32,963 bases of DNA from an uncultured Bilophila sp. (GCA_902373525.1 CABKMN010000022.1:1-32963), one strand, 5' to 3'; counted from the stretch's first letter, positions 18,826 through 26,970 are shown. Notes: generated by a model from the letters alone, not told the origin. Numbers and translations are program-made.

Positions 18826-20223
18826 ATGAAAAAATGGGCTGTTCTCTTTTTGGCGGCGGGACTTGTTTTCGGTGCGGCGCAGCACGACGCGCAGGCCGCC
18901 GACATCAGGATTTCCGGCGAATGGGACTTCAACACGGAATGGAACGACATTTCCTTCTCGAAGGACAAGACCGACGATCTGTTCCATGCCCGCCAGCGTC
19001 TGCGGACGCAGGTGGACGTCATCGCGTCCGAATCTCTGAAGGGCACCGTATTCTTTGAAATCGGGGACACCAACTGGGGCAGCGCCGAGGAAGGCGGCGC
19101 GCTCGGCACGGACGGCAAGGTGGTCGAGGTCCGCTACTCCTACATCGACTGGGTGGTGCCGCAGACCGATCTGAAGGTCCGTATGGGCCTGCAGCCGTTC
19201 AGCCTGCCCAACTTCGTCGCGGGAGACCCGATCATGGGCAGCGACGACTCGGACGGCGCGGGCATCACGCTGTCCTACCAGTTCAACGATACGGTCGGCG
19301 CTTCGCTGTTCTGGCTGCGCGCCGAAAACGACAACTCCGTGGACGACCACAACGTGGGCAACGCCATGGACTTCGTGGGATTGAGCGTACCGATGGCCGG
19401 CAGCGGCTGGCAGCTCAACCCGTGGGGCATGTACGGCAATCTCGGCAAGAACAGCCTCAAGGACGTGGGCGAAGGCGGCGAATCCCTGATTACCGGCCTG
19501 CTGCCCTACGGTCAGGACGGCGTATCCTCCATCGCGAAGGATTCCTACAGCTCCGCGTGGTGGCTCGGCATCGGCGGCGAAGTGACGCTGTACGATCCCC
19601 TGCGCCTCGCGCTGGACTTCGCCTACGGCAAGACCGACTGGGGAAAGGGCACCGACGGACAGGACCTCACCCGTCAGGGCTGGCTGGTGTCGGGTCTGGC
19701 GGAATACAAACTTGATTCCATGACCCCAGGCCTCATCGCATGGTACGGCTCCGGCGACGATTCCAACGTGATGGACGGCTCCGAGCGCATGCCCACGCTG
19801 TCGCCCGGCTGGGCCGCGACCACGCTGGGCTGGGACGGCGCCTACGGCATTTCCGACGGCGCGATCATCGGCAACACGCCCGTCGGGACGTGGGGCGTGG
19901 TGGCCCGCCTTGCGGACATCTCCTTCATCGACGACCTGACTCACACGCTGGCGGTGGGCTACTACACCGGTACGAACGACACGGCGATGGTCCGCCGCGG
20001 TCCCGTCGAGGGCGTCGAAAGCGGCAACGTCTATCTGACGACCAAGGACCATGCGTGGGAAGTCAACTTCGACTCCCAGTACAAGATTTACGAAAACCTC
20101 ACCCTTGCCACGGAACTTGGCTTCGTGCGCCTCGACCTCGACGGCGGCGTCTGGGGCTCCAAGATGGACGGGGTGGACAAGAACGCCTACAAGGTCGGCC
20201 TGAACCTGAACTACGCGTTCTAG
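18826..20223 (+). CDS. Outer-membrane homotrimeric porin (Desulfovibrio type)
   Basis: A 465-residue protein. The signal peptide is residues 1-24 (cleavage after AQA, before ADIRISGEW). The rest has the alternating strands and acidic, glycine-rich loops of a 16-strand-like barrel and ends in the C-terminal aromatic signature LNLNYAF. The opening GEWDFNTEWNDISF and DLFHARQRLRTQVDVIASESLKGTVFFEIGD resembles the abundant trimeric porin of D. vulgaris (DVU0799 type). It lets small solutes cross the outer membrane. SD AAGGA precedes the ATG. A strong hairpin follows the stop. It faces the cut operon and is not part of it. Confidence 0.85.
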   Translation: MKKWAVLFLAAGLVFGAAQHDAQAADIRISGEWDFNTEWNDISFSKDKTDDLFHARQRLRTQVDVIASESLKGTVFFEIGDTNWGSAEEGGALGTDGKVVEVRYSYIDWVVPQTDLKVRMGLQPFSLPNFVAGDPIMGSDDSDGAGITLSYQFNDTVGASLFWLRAENDNSVDDHNVGNAMDFVGLSVPMAGSGWQLNPWGMYGNLGKNSLKDVGEGGESLITGLLPYGQDGVSSIAKDSYSSAWWLGIGGEVTLYDPLRLALDFAYGKTDWGKGTDGQDLTRQGWLVSGLAEYKLDSMTPGLIAWYGSGDDSNVMDGSERMPTLSPGWAATTLGWDGAYGISDGAIIGNTPVGTWGVVARLADISFIDDLTHTLAVGYYTGTNDTAMVRRGPVEGVESGNVYLTTKDHAWEVNFDSQYKIYENLTLATELGFVRLDLDGGVWGSKMDGVDKNAYKVGLNLNYAF

Positions 20224-20244
20224 GCTGAGCCGGCGCGAACGCGA

Positions 20245-20274
20245 AGGCCCTTTCGGTGTATGCCGAAAGGGCCT
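20245..20274. terminator. Strong hairpin between the porin gene and the cut operon
   Basis: Twelve-bp perfect arms AGGCCCTTTCGG and CCGAAAGGGCCT enclose a 6-nt loop, followed by a short T-containing stretch. It lies 22 bp after the porin stop and 60 bp beyond the stop of the last minus-strand cut gene. It is probably the porin terminator and may also block opposing transcription. Confidence 0.75.
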
Positions 20275-20333
20275 GTATTCTTTGGAAAGAAGGACGCCGC
20301 GCCGTCCGGGCTGACGGAATGGGGTCGCGGCCC

Positions 20334-20903
20334 TTAGCGTCCCAGCGTGGAAAGCAGCGCTTCTTCCGGGTTGGCGAGGACGACGGAATCCACAAGGTGC
20401 TTGCCGAGCATGGTCCGGGCCGCCGCCGCGCCCGCTTCGACCGCCGCCACCGTGCCGCAGAGCACGAAGTACGATTTCCCGGTGATCCCTTCGCCCGGAA
20501 CGAGGCGTATCAGGCGCACCGGCGCCTGCTTGACGGCCCGGTCCGCCGCCGCCACGCCGATGGAGGAATACCGCGCCTCGATGATCGCCACGGCGTCGCC
20601 GGGTTCCGCCTGCGAAGGCTTTTTGAGCGCCTCCATCACCTGCGGGGACAGATTGGAGAGCACGTACGAGCCCAGAATGCCTTTCCCGGACTCGGCGGCA
20701 AGCGCAACCGAGGTTTCCACCGAATCCCTGTCGCCCGCGATGAAGATGAGGTACCACCCGGAACACACGGTCGCGGCGCGCAGAAGGTCCACCTGCGCCG
20801 CCTTGAGCATGGCGTCGGTCAGGGAAACGCCCGAAGCGATGGTGCGGCACTCCACAATGCCCAGCGTGTCCACCGGCTGGGAAGCATGTTGAAACTGTTT
20901 CAT
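20334..20903 (-). CDS. Tandem BMC-domain shell protein, PduT-like
   Basis: A 189-residue protein with two non-permuted BMC domains: about 11-95 (VDTLGIVECRTIASGVSLTDAMLKAAQVDLL) and 102-185 (GDAVAIIEARYSSIGVAAADRAVKQAPVRLIRLV). It should form a pseudohexameric trimer tile of a microcompartment shell. Order and loop lengths resemble PduT, but the loop that in PduT carries the [4Fe-4S]-binding Cys (GKCYM) reads GKSYF here (Ser144), so no cluster is expected. SD GAGG lies 6 nt upstream of ATG 20903. It is the last gene of the cut operon, 20 bp after cutD. Confidence 0.85.
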   Translation of the reverse strand: MKQFQHASQPVDTLGIVECRTIASGVSLTDAMLKAAQVDLLRAATVCSGWYLIFIAGDRDSVETSVALAAESGKGILGSYVLSNLSPQVMEALKKPSQAEPGDAVAIIEARYSSIGVAAADRAVKQAPVRLIRLVPGEGITGKSYFVLCGTVAAVEAGAAAARTMLGKHLVDSVVLANPEEALLSTLGR

Positions 20904-20923
20904 CGTTTCACCTCGACGTCCGC

Positions 20924-21850
20924 TCAGTGCCGCAGGACGGATACCTGAAAGTGACGCTTCGCAAAGAAGTCCGAAATGCGCCCGATGTCGTCTTCGCTCA
21001 GGGAATGCGTGTCTTCGAGCTGATACTCCCGCCCCAGTTGGGCGTACTTGCCCACGCCGAGCTTGTGGTACGGCAGGATGTCGATCCCCTTGAAGTTGTT
21101 GTAGCCCCGGTACGGCGACAGAAAATCGGCGATGGCCTCCAGTTCGGAGGCGTCGTCGTTGATGTCTTTGAGCAGCGGCAGCCGTATTCTGACGTTGTGC
21201 TTGTTGTCGAGCAGGAGCTTGGCGTTTTGATGGATCAGGGCGTTGTGCACGCCGGTCAGTTCCATGTGCCGCTCGGGGTCCATGTGCTTGAGGTCGAACA
21301 GGAACAGATCGATATGGCGGGCCGCTTCCAGAACGGTTTCCGGTTTGGCGTAGCCGCTGGTTTCCACGGCGGTGTTGATCCCGCGCTGACGGCAGGCCGC
21401 AAGCAGGCTGACGGCGGCCTCGGGCTGCATGAGGGCTTCCCCGCCGCTCAGGGTCACGCCTCCGCCCGACACTTCGTAAAAGGGCCTGTCCTCCTCTACG
21501 GTATCGACGATGTCGGAAATCGCCATCGGCTTGCCGACCATGCTCAGGGCCGAGGACGGGCATTGTTCCTCACACTTCCCGCACCCGATGCATTCCTTGT
21601 CGACGTCCAGCGCGTGCCCCTGCGGGGTCATGACGTGGACTCCGGCGGGGCACACCGAAACGCAGGCGCCGCAGTCGGTGCACAAACGCCGCTGCACCAT
21701 GATTTGCGGCCTCCGCCGCTGGCTTTCGGGATTGGAACACCACCGGCAGCGCAAGGGACAGCCCTTGAAGAAGACCAGCGTGCGCACCCCGTCCCCGTCG
21801 TGGGTGTTGTACTTCTGGATATTGAAGATGAAGGCTTTTCTTTCCAGCAT
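20924..21850 (-). CDS. cutD: CutD, glycyl-radical activating enzyme for CutC
   Basis: A 308-residue radical SAM activase. The SAM cluster motif CPLRCRWC is at residues 31-38 (KGCPLRCRWCSNPESQ). Two ferredoxin-like motifs follow, CTDCGACVSVCP and CIGCGKCEEQCP, then SGGGVTLSGGEALMQPE of the SAM-binding region. Such enzymes generate the glycyl radical on their partner under strictly anaerobic conditions. The gene directly follows cutC with an 88-bp gap containing a hairpin, and its SD is weak (GAGAAC), so less activase than CutC is expected. The partner is almost certainly the adjacent CutC. Confidence 0.92.
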   Translation of the reverse strand: MLERKAFIFNIQKYNTHDGDGVRTLVFFKGCPLRCRWCSNPESQRRRPQIMVQRRLCTDCGACVSVCPAGVHVMTPQGHALDVDKECIGCGKCEEQCPSSALSMVGKPMAISDIVDTVEEDRPFYEVSGGGVTLSGGEALMQPEAAVSLLAACRQRGINTAVETSGYAKPETVLEAARHIDLFLFDLKHMDPERHMELTGVHNALIHQNAKLLLDNKHNVRIRLPLLKDINDDASELEAIADFLSPYRGYNNFKGIDILPYHKLGVGKYAQLGREYQLEDTHSLSEDDIGRISDFFAKRHFQVSVLRH

Positions 21851-21902
21851 GGTTGTTCTCGCGTGACCGGGGTTGAAAACGGTTTTGGGGAGCGGTCGCC
21901 GT

Positions 21903-21930
21903 TTCGGGAGGGGAAGGGTCCCCTCCCGAA
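21903..21930 (-). promoter_or_regulatory. Intercistronic hairpin between cutC and cutD
   Basis: Perfect 11-bp arms (TTCGGGAGGGG and CCCCTCCCGAA) with a 6-nt loop begin 9 nt after the cutC stop. There is no strong T-run on the minus strand. It may protect the cutC message end or reduce transcription into cutD, giving a high CutC:CutD ratio. Confidence 0.55.
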
Positions 21931-21938
21931 GACCGGGA

Positions 21939-24506
21939 TCAGTTGGTCGAATGCAGCATCGTGCGGCTGATGATTTCGTCCTGTACGTCCTTGCAGAGTT
22001 CCACGAAGAACGCGCTGTACCCGGCGACGCGCACCACCAGCGAGCGGTATTTCTCGGGATGGCGCTGGGCGTCGAGCAGGGTTTCGTTGTCCAGATAGTT
22101 GAACTGCATTTCGCCGTTGCCGAGCATGCAGGCCGTCTTGATGAGGGTGATGAGGCCGTTTTCGCCTTCCGGCGAGTCCAGCAGGCCGGACATGATCTTG
22201 AAGTTGTGGACCATGCCGATGTTCATGTTGTCGTTGGACATCTTGGACACGGATTTGATGATCGCCGTGGGGCCCTTGACGTCCGCGCCCTGAGACGGGC
22301 TGATCCCGTCGGACAACGGCTTCCACGCCCGGCGTCCGTTGGCCGACGCTCCGAGGAGCTGGCCGAAGGGCGTATTGTTGGAAATGGACAGGGTCCCGTG
22401 GCTGAGAACGGAATACAGGGTGCGGTACTTGCGGTGCTCCTGCTCCGTGAAGTTGATGAGGTCCGCCGCGATGAGGTCCGCGTAATCGTCGTCGTTCCCG
22501 TACTTGGGCGCGGCGAGACAGGCGGAGCGGATGTCGTCGTAGCCTTCGAAGTTGTTCTTCAGCGCGGCGTTGAGCTGTTCGAGCGTGTACTTCCCGTCGT
22601 CGTACACCAGCTTCTTGATCGCCGCCATGGAGTCCGCATAGGTGCCGAGGCCGGACCAGACCACGCCGGGGCCGAAGTTGTACATCGCGCCGCCGGAGGA
22701 CACGTCGGCCCCCGATTCCATGCAGCCTTCGTACATGATGGACATCAGCGGTTTCGGGGCGAGGTCCCGATGGACGCGCTGGGAAATGACCGTAGCGACG
22801 CTCGACCACTTCGTGATGTACCTGATCTGTTCCTTGACGGCGGCTTCGAACTTCTCATAGGTATCGAAGCCGCTCAGATCGCCCATATCGGGGCAGACCT
22901 GCTTGCCGTACCACAGCGGCACGCCGTGATTGAGCACCAGTTCGATGCAGATGGGCCACTGCGTATACGCCGTGGACGTCCACTGATACAGGCGGCCCGA
23001 CTTCTGCGGCTCCACGCATCCCATGAGGCAGTAGTCGCGGGCGTCCTCGATGCTCACGCCCTTGGCGAGCATCATCTTGATGTGCGTATCGTCGAAGTGG
23101 ATGGCCGGGAAGCCCATGCCCGAACGGATCACATCCACGATCTTGCGCAGGTAGGCGTGCGGGGAACGGCTGTGCACGCGGGTCGCCAGCGAAGGCTGGT
23201 AGATGCGTACATGGCGCACCGCGTCCATGAGCAGGTAGGTCAGCTCGTTGGTGGCGTCGCGTCCGTCGCGGGTGACGCCGCCGACGCACATGTTGACGAA
23301 GGGCTGGTACCCGGCGAAGAATTTGGAGCCGCCTTCGCTGGTGATCCACATCATTTCGGACATCTTGATGAGCATGCATCCGGCGAGATCAAAGGCTTCG
23401 TATTCGGTCATGCGGCCCGCTTCGAGGTCGGCCTTGAAGAAGGGATACATGTACTGGTCCACGCGCCCGATGGACATGCCCGTCTGGTTTTCCTCCACGA
23501 CGAGCAGGGATTCCACGGTCCACACGGCCTGAACGGCTTCCCAGAAGGTGCCGGGCTTGTGCGCGGGCACGCGCGCGTTGACTTCCGCGATCTTGAGCAG
23601 TTCCGCACGGCGCTTGGGATTCGTTTCCCGCTGGGCCAGTTCCGCCGCATACTGGGAAAGGCGCCGGGCATAGGTCATCACGCCCTCGGTCGTTTCGATG
23701 ACCGACTTGTAGAAGTAGATTTTTTCGAGGTGCTCCGGGTTGCCGTAGTCGAGCCGTTCCAGATGCTCGCGGGCCTCGCGCTGGATGTCGAGCATGCCCT
23801 TCTTCATCAGGATGACGTCATAGCCGGGATTGGAGTCCCCGCCGCCGTTGAGGGCGTGGTAGGAACAGTCGGTGACGAACGCCTCGGCGGACAGTTCCCA
23901 CAGGCCCGCTTCGCGGTACTGCGCCTCACAGTATTCGTCCACGGACTTGCCCTTCCAGAAAGGGAAAATCTCTTCGCGCATGATGCGCTTGTCTTCATCG
24001 GAGATGTAGAAGGGGTCCTGAGGACGGGTGCCGATGGTGTCGAGTTCCTGCTCCATCCAGCGCCACGCGATGTCCGGCGAAAAGGCCCCGGCCCGAGGCG
24101 CTCCGTTGGGCGCGCCGACGATCAGCTCGTCGTCCTGAATCAGCAGCGGGGCGGTTTCGCAGCAGCGCCGGAAACTGATGGCCCGCAGCAGAATCTTGGG
24201 CATCCCCGGATGTTCCTTAGCAAGCTGGGTGAGCACGCGGGCCCGGTGGGTGGTGATGCGCGGAACCTGTTTGAGGAAGTTTTCCTTGAGCCTGACGTGA
24301 CGCTCGGTGGGCCCGTCGGGAATGCCCGAGGGCGTGCCCGGATCGGCATACGAAACCGTCGGGACGGCGGAGGCCGCGCCGTTTTCGGACGGCAGGCGCT
24401 TGATGATTTCGGAGGAAATGCCCTCAAGAATTTTCTTCAGCGTGGCGCGGTCTTCAGGGCTCAGTTCTCTGGCGGCCTCGGCAAAACGGCTGGTAAAGCT
24501 CTCCAT
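21939..24506 (-). CDS. cutC: CutC, choline trimethylamine-lyase (glycyl radical enzyme)
   Basis: An 855-residue glycyl radical enzyme that splits choline into trimethylamine and acetaldehyde. All residues I can map to the D. alaskensis enzyme are present with a constant offset of 8: Tyr216 and Asp224 (YHALNGGGD), Phe403 (GYQPF), Cys497 and Glu499 (GCVEPQKSGRLYQW), Thr510, Tyr514, and Gly829 in VRVAGYSAFF. The N-terminal 50 residues hold an amphipathic helix (SPEDRATLKKILEGISSEII) and a Pro/Ala/Ser-rich linker, a likely encapsulation signal. AGGTGA lies 10 nt before ATG 24506; a GTG at 24512 is an alternative start. The motif set excludes pyruvate formate-lyase, diol dehydratase and isethionate lyase. 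Confidence 0.95.
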   Translation of the reverse strand: MESFTSRFAEAARELSPEDRATLKKILEGISSEIIKRLPSENGAASAVPTVSYADPGTPSGIPDGPTERHVRLKENFLKQVPRITTHRARVLTQLAKEHPGMPKILLRAISFRRCCETAPLLIQDDELIVGAPNGAPRAGAFSPDIAWRWMEQELDTIGTRPQDPFYISDEDKRIMREEIFPFWKGKSVDEYCEAQYREAGLWELSAEAFVTDCSYHALNGGGDSNPGYDVILMKKGMLDIQREAREHLERLDYGNPEHLEKIYFYKSVIETTEGVMTYARRLSQYAAELAQRETNPKRRAELLKIAEVNARVPAHKPGTFWEAVQAVWTVESLLVVEENQTGMSIGRVDQYMYPFFKADLEAGRMTEYEAFDLAGCMLIKMSEMMWITSEGGSKFFAGYQPFVNMCVGGVTRDGRDATNELTYLLMDAVRHVRIYQPSLATRVHSRSPHAYLRKIVDVIRSGMGFPAIHFDDTHIKMMLAKGVSIEDARDYCLMGCVEPQKSGRLYQWTSTAYTQWPICIELVLNHGVPLWYGKQVCPDMGDLSGFDTYEKFEAAVKEQIRYITKWSSVATVISQRVHRDLAPKPLMSIMYEGCMESGADVSSGGAMYNFGPGVVWSGLGTYADSMAAIKKLVYDDGKYTLEQLNAALKNNFEGYDDIRSACLAAPKYGNDDDYADLIAADLINFTEQEHRKYRTLYSVLSHGTLSISNNTPFGQLLGASANGRRAWKPLSDGISPSQGADVKGPTAIIKSVSKMSNDNMNIGMVHNFKIMSGLLDSPEGENGLITLIKTACMLGNGEMQFNYLDNETLLDAQRHPEKYRSLVVRVAGYSAFFVELCKDVQDEIISRTMLHSTN

Positions 24507-24580
24507 AGTCACGATATCACCTCGTTTGAATAACACGTCATCGTCCGGTACCCGCCGCCGGCGAGAAGGGGCGGCCAAAG

Positions 24581-24615
24581 CCGTACGGCAAGGCGCGACG
24601 CCCCGCCCGTACGCC
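24581..24615 (-). promoter_or_regulatory. Intercistronic hairpin between the aldehyde dehydrogenase homologue and cutC
   Basis: CCGTACG (24581-24587) and CGTACGC-side sequence (24607-24614) form an outer stem, with a GGCG/CGCC inner stem, in the 128-bp gap upstream of cutC. It could be a processing or stability element separating cutC from the upstream cistron. I see no promoter in this gap. Confidence 0.4.
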
Positions 24616-24634
24616 GACCGCGCATCGAAAGCGG

Positions 24635-26104
24635 CTAGTCCGTGGGAACTCTGTCCAATATGTCGACAAGGTTGCCGAACAACGCCCGTACGGCGCGCGC
24701 GTCAAGGGGCCGGTCGTCGGCGGGAGAAGGCGCGTTTCCGCCTTCCGGGACGGGGGCCTGCCGGACGCCGTACCCGACTTTGCGCGTATAGATGAAGTGC
24801 AGGGGGGACACGTTGTCCGACGTGATGCCGAATCCGGCGGAGCCGCTCCCCAGCGTCACGGACGGCGTCAGATTGGTGGTCATGCCCAGAGCGCCGAACG
24901 TTGCGGGCGTGTTGACCAGCAGGCGGCCCACCGGCTTTTTCAGGGCGAACTGCCGGATCACGGCTTCGTCCCGCGAGTGGATGACCAGCGTGTGCCCCTT
25001 GTGATCGTGCAGCAGGACTTCGATGCACTTCGCGCAGGCGTGCCGCCAGTCCCTTTCCACATACAAGCTCAACACCGGAGCCATGATTTCGCCGGAAAAC
25101 GGATCGTTTTCGTTGACGTACTCGCGCAGCGCCACGAGCAGGCGCGTTCCTTCCGGAACCGCGATCCCCGCGCGGCGGGCGAGGTTTTCCGCGCTCATGC
25201 CGAGCACGCCGGGACCGGCGCTGCCGCAGGCCGCGATCACCTCTCCGAGGCGGCGGCGTTCGTCCGGGGTCATGAAATGGCAGCCTTCGGCCCTGAGAGC
25301 CTCGCGCACGGTGTCGATGACGCAGGCGTCCACCACTACGGACTGCTCGGCGGCGGGGGCCATGCCGTTGTCGAAGGTTTTGCTCCGCACGATGTCGCGG
25401 GCGGCCCGTGCGATGTCGGCGGTACGCTCGATGAAGGCGGGGCCCTGACCGATGCCCGCATAGATGAGGGGCTTGCCCGCTTCCCGCGCTTCGTTCAGGA
25501 GCGAGGGCACGCCCGTATTGACGATCAGCGCGACGTTCTTGTGGCGCATGAGTTCGCGCGCGCCGCTGCGGCAGGCCGGTTCGAGACAGGCGAGACAGCC
25601 TTCGGGCAGGCCTGCCGCCTGCGCGGCCTCGGCCATGAGCGCCACCACGCGCGCCGTGCTGCGCGCCGCTCTGGGGTGGGGCGAAAAGACGATGGCGTTG
25701 CCCGCCTTGACGGCCATGAGCGCCTGATGCGCCGCGGCGGCGATTGGATTCGCCACGGGGGCCAGCGAGGCGATGACGCCGACGGGCACGCCGATGTCCA
25801 TCAGTTTCTTTTCGGGGTCTTCCGCGAGAACGCCCACGCAGCGCAGCCGCAGCAGGGCGTCGAGCACGTCCCCGCAGACGAAGCGGATTTGCGTCAGCTT
25901 GTCCCGCCACGAGCCGCAATCGGTTTCCTCATGGGCCATGACCGCCAGCTCTTCGGCCTGTTCCGTCACGGCCTTCCCCATGGCCGAAACCACGGCGTCA
26001 AGCCTGTCCTGCGTGAACCCCGCCAGCAGCTTTTGCGCTTCAAAAGCGTTTTCCGCTGTGATTCTCGCATGTTGTATAGAAAGTAAATCGTTGTCCACGA
26101 TCAT
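24635..26104 (-). CDS. Acylating aldehyde dehydrogenase homologue lacking the catalytic Cys
   Basis: A 489-residue protein closest to the CoA-acylating dehydrogenases of AdhE N-terminal/EutE type. It keeps GVPVGVIASLAPVANPIAAA, the cofactor segment IVFSPHPRA (138-146), SKTFDNG (241-247) and the late PSVTLGSGSAG. Where AdhE reads GxICASEQ, this protein reads GMAPAAEQ: Pro250 replaces the nucleophilic Cys and Ala252 the following Ser. The cofactor loop GAGN is also altered (GIGQG). The last 45 residues are a Pro/Asp-rich linker and an amphipathic helix (LDARAVRALFGNLVDIL), a typical BMC encapsulation peptide. SD GGAG lies 8 nt before ATG 26104. It would normally convert acetaldehyde to acetyl-CoA; here it may be inactive or altered. 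Confidence 0.8.
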   Translation of the reverse strand: MIVDNDLLSIQHARITAENAFEAQKLLAGFTQDRLDAVVSAMGKAVTEQAEELAVMAHEETDCGSWRDKLTQIRFVCGDVLDALLRLRCVGVLAEDPEKKLMDIGVPVGVIASLAPVANPIAAAAHQALMAVKAGNAIVFSPHPRAARSTARVVALMAEAAQAAGLPEGCLACLEPACRSGARELMRHKNVALIVNTGVPSLLNEAREAGKPLIYAGIGQGPAFIERTADIARAARDIVRSKTFDNGMAPAAEQSVVVDACVIDTVREALRAEGCHFMTPDERRRLGEVIAACGSAGPGVLGMSAENLARRAGIAVPEGTRLLVALREYVNENDPFSGEIMAPVLSLYVERDWRHACAKCIEVLLHDHKGHTLVIHSRDEAVIRQFALKKPVGRLLVNTPATFGALGMTTNLTPSVTLGSGSAGFGITSDNVSPLHFIYTRKVGYGVRQAPVPEGGNAPSPADDRPLDARAVRALFGNLVDILDRVPTD

Positions 26105-26138
26105 GGTCCGTACTCCGAATCTTACGGCGTTCAAAAAC

Positions 26139-26741
26139 TCAGGACGTCGGGTTCTCAAGCGAATACCGCTTGAGAATGGGCGCGATCTGGGGATGGGGCG
26201 AGGGGATCACCACGGAACTGTAGACGTGCGCGCCCATGCGTTCGACCGCCAGCACCCCGGCGTTCACCGCCGTCTGACAGGCGGAAACGTCGCCTTCGAC
26301 CAGTACGGAAATATAGCCGGAAGCCACGTTTTCGTAGCCGATGAGCTCCACGCCGCTGGATTTGATCATGGCGTCCAAGGCTTCGAGCACAAACACGATG
26401 CCGAAGGTTTCGATCATGCCGAGCGCCTTGAGCTTCGCGCCGGGGAGGGCTTCGATGGCGTGCGTTTCCACGATGGCGTTCACGCCCCGTTCGGGGCGCG
26501 GCATGACGTTGTGCGCCGTGAGCTTGCCCACGGCAGCGGCGGCGGCCACGCCCGCCTCGGCGGAAGCCTGACAGGCCGCCACGTCGCCCTGTACGATGAT
26601 CGTGACCAGCGTCGAGCCCACGTTTTCGTAGCCGACAAGCTCCACATCGGCGGCCTTGAGCATGCTGTCGGCGGCATAAATGGCCGGAACCATGCCCTGC
26701 GTTTCCACAAGGGCCAGCGCGTCCCCAACGTGATGTTTCAT
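26139..26741 (-). CDS. Tandem BMC-domain shell protein with two PduA-like domains
   Basis: A 200-residue shell protein with two BMC domains in the same, non-permuted order: about 5-85 (DALALVETQGMVPAIYAADSMLKAADVELVGYENVGS) and 104-188 (LKALGMIETFGIVFVLEALDAMIKSSGVELIGYENVASG). Both halves look like single PduA/EutM-type hexamer units, joined by a 20-residue linker, so it may supply a pseudohexameric tile in place of a hexamer. ATG 26741 matches the family start; the longer frame adds non-conserved residues. It is the first gene of the cut operon, about 97 nt from the predicted sigma54 transcription start, with the next start 34 nt away. Confidence 0.88.
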   Translation of the reverse strand: MKHHVGDALALVETQGMVPAIYAADSMLKAADVELVGYENVGSTLVTIIVQGDVAACQASAEAGVAAAAAVGKLTAHNVMPRPERGVNAIVETHAIEALPGAKLKALGMIETFGIVFVLEALDAMIKSSGVELIGYENVASGYISVLVEGDVSACQTAVNAGVLAVERMGAHVYSSVVIPSPHPQIAPILKRYSLENPTS

Positions 26742-26847
26742 GCGTATGTCCTTTGTCCCGTCTTGATGGCGTTCTCCCGTCGCGGAAAAAACGTCCCGTT
26801 CCCGGCCCTTCGCCCGTTCCTGTGCGCCGTGTGCGACTTCAGACAAA

Positions 26848-26864
26848 TTGCAACCGCTGTGCCA
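26848..26864 (-). promoter_or_regulatory. Sigma54 (-24/-12) promoter of the cut operon
   Basis: On the minus strand the sequence reads TGGCACAGCGGTTGCAA, with GG and GC in exact -24/-12 spacing and only one departure (A for G) from the TGGCACG-N4-TTGC consensus. Transcription would start near 26838, leaving a leader of about 97 nt before the first BMC gene. A composite operator lies about 110-130 bp upstream, the usual distance for an enhancer-binding activator. Confidence 0.85.
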
Positions 26865-26970
26865 GCGGGCCGGATTCCCTAGGCGGACGAAGCTCCGGCA
26901 ACGAACAGGGCGGGATAGAAGCGGTCTCGGTCGCGCGGGGCTGACGGCCCAGCGTATGAAAGGTTGCAGA

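Noticed and set aside
18676..20850. 724-residue minus-strand open frame across the porin gene
   Set aside because: Low-complexity Arg/Gly/Val composition and complete overlap with the porin; a shadow frame. It also crosses the hairpin at 20245.
21939..24506. Glycyl radical enzyme considered as isethionate sulfite-lyase or diol dehydratase
   Set aside because: All mapped choline-site residues of CutC are present with constant numbering offset, including Asp224, Phe403, Thr510 and Tyr514.
21873..24533. 886-residue open frame on the plus strand opposite cutC
   Set aside because: It is antisense to a fully conserved glycyl radical enzyme, shows no recognisable domain, and arises from high-GC third-position bias.
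24658..24672. TGTCGACA near the end of the dehydrogenase homologue as another activator site
   Set aside because: The half sites overlap, unlike the N4/N7 spacing of the real sites, and the sequence is coding.
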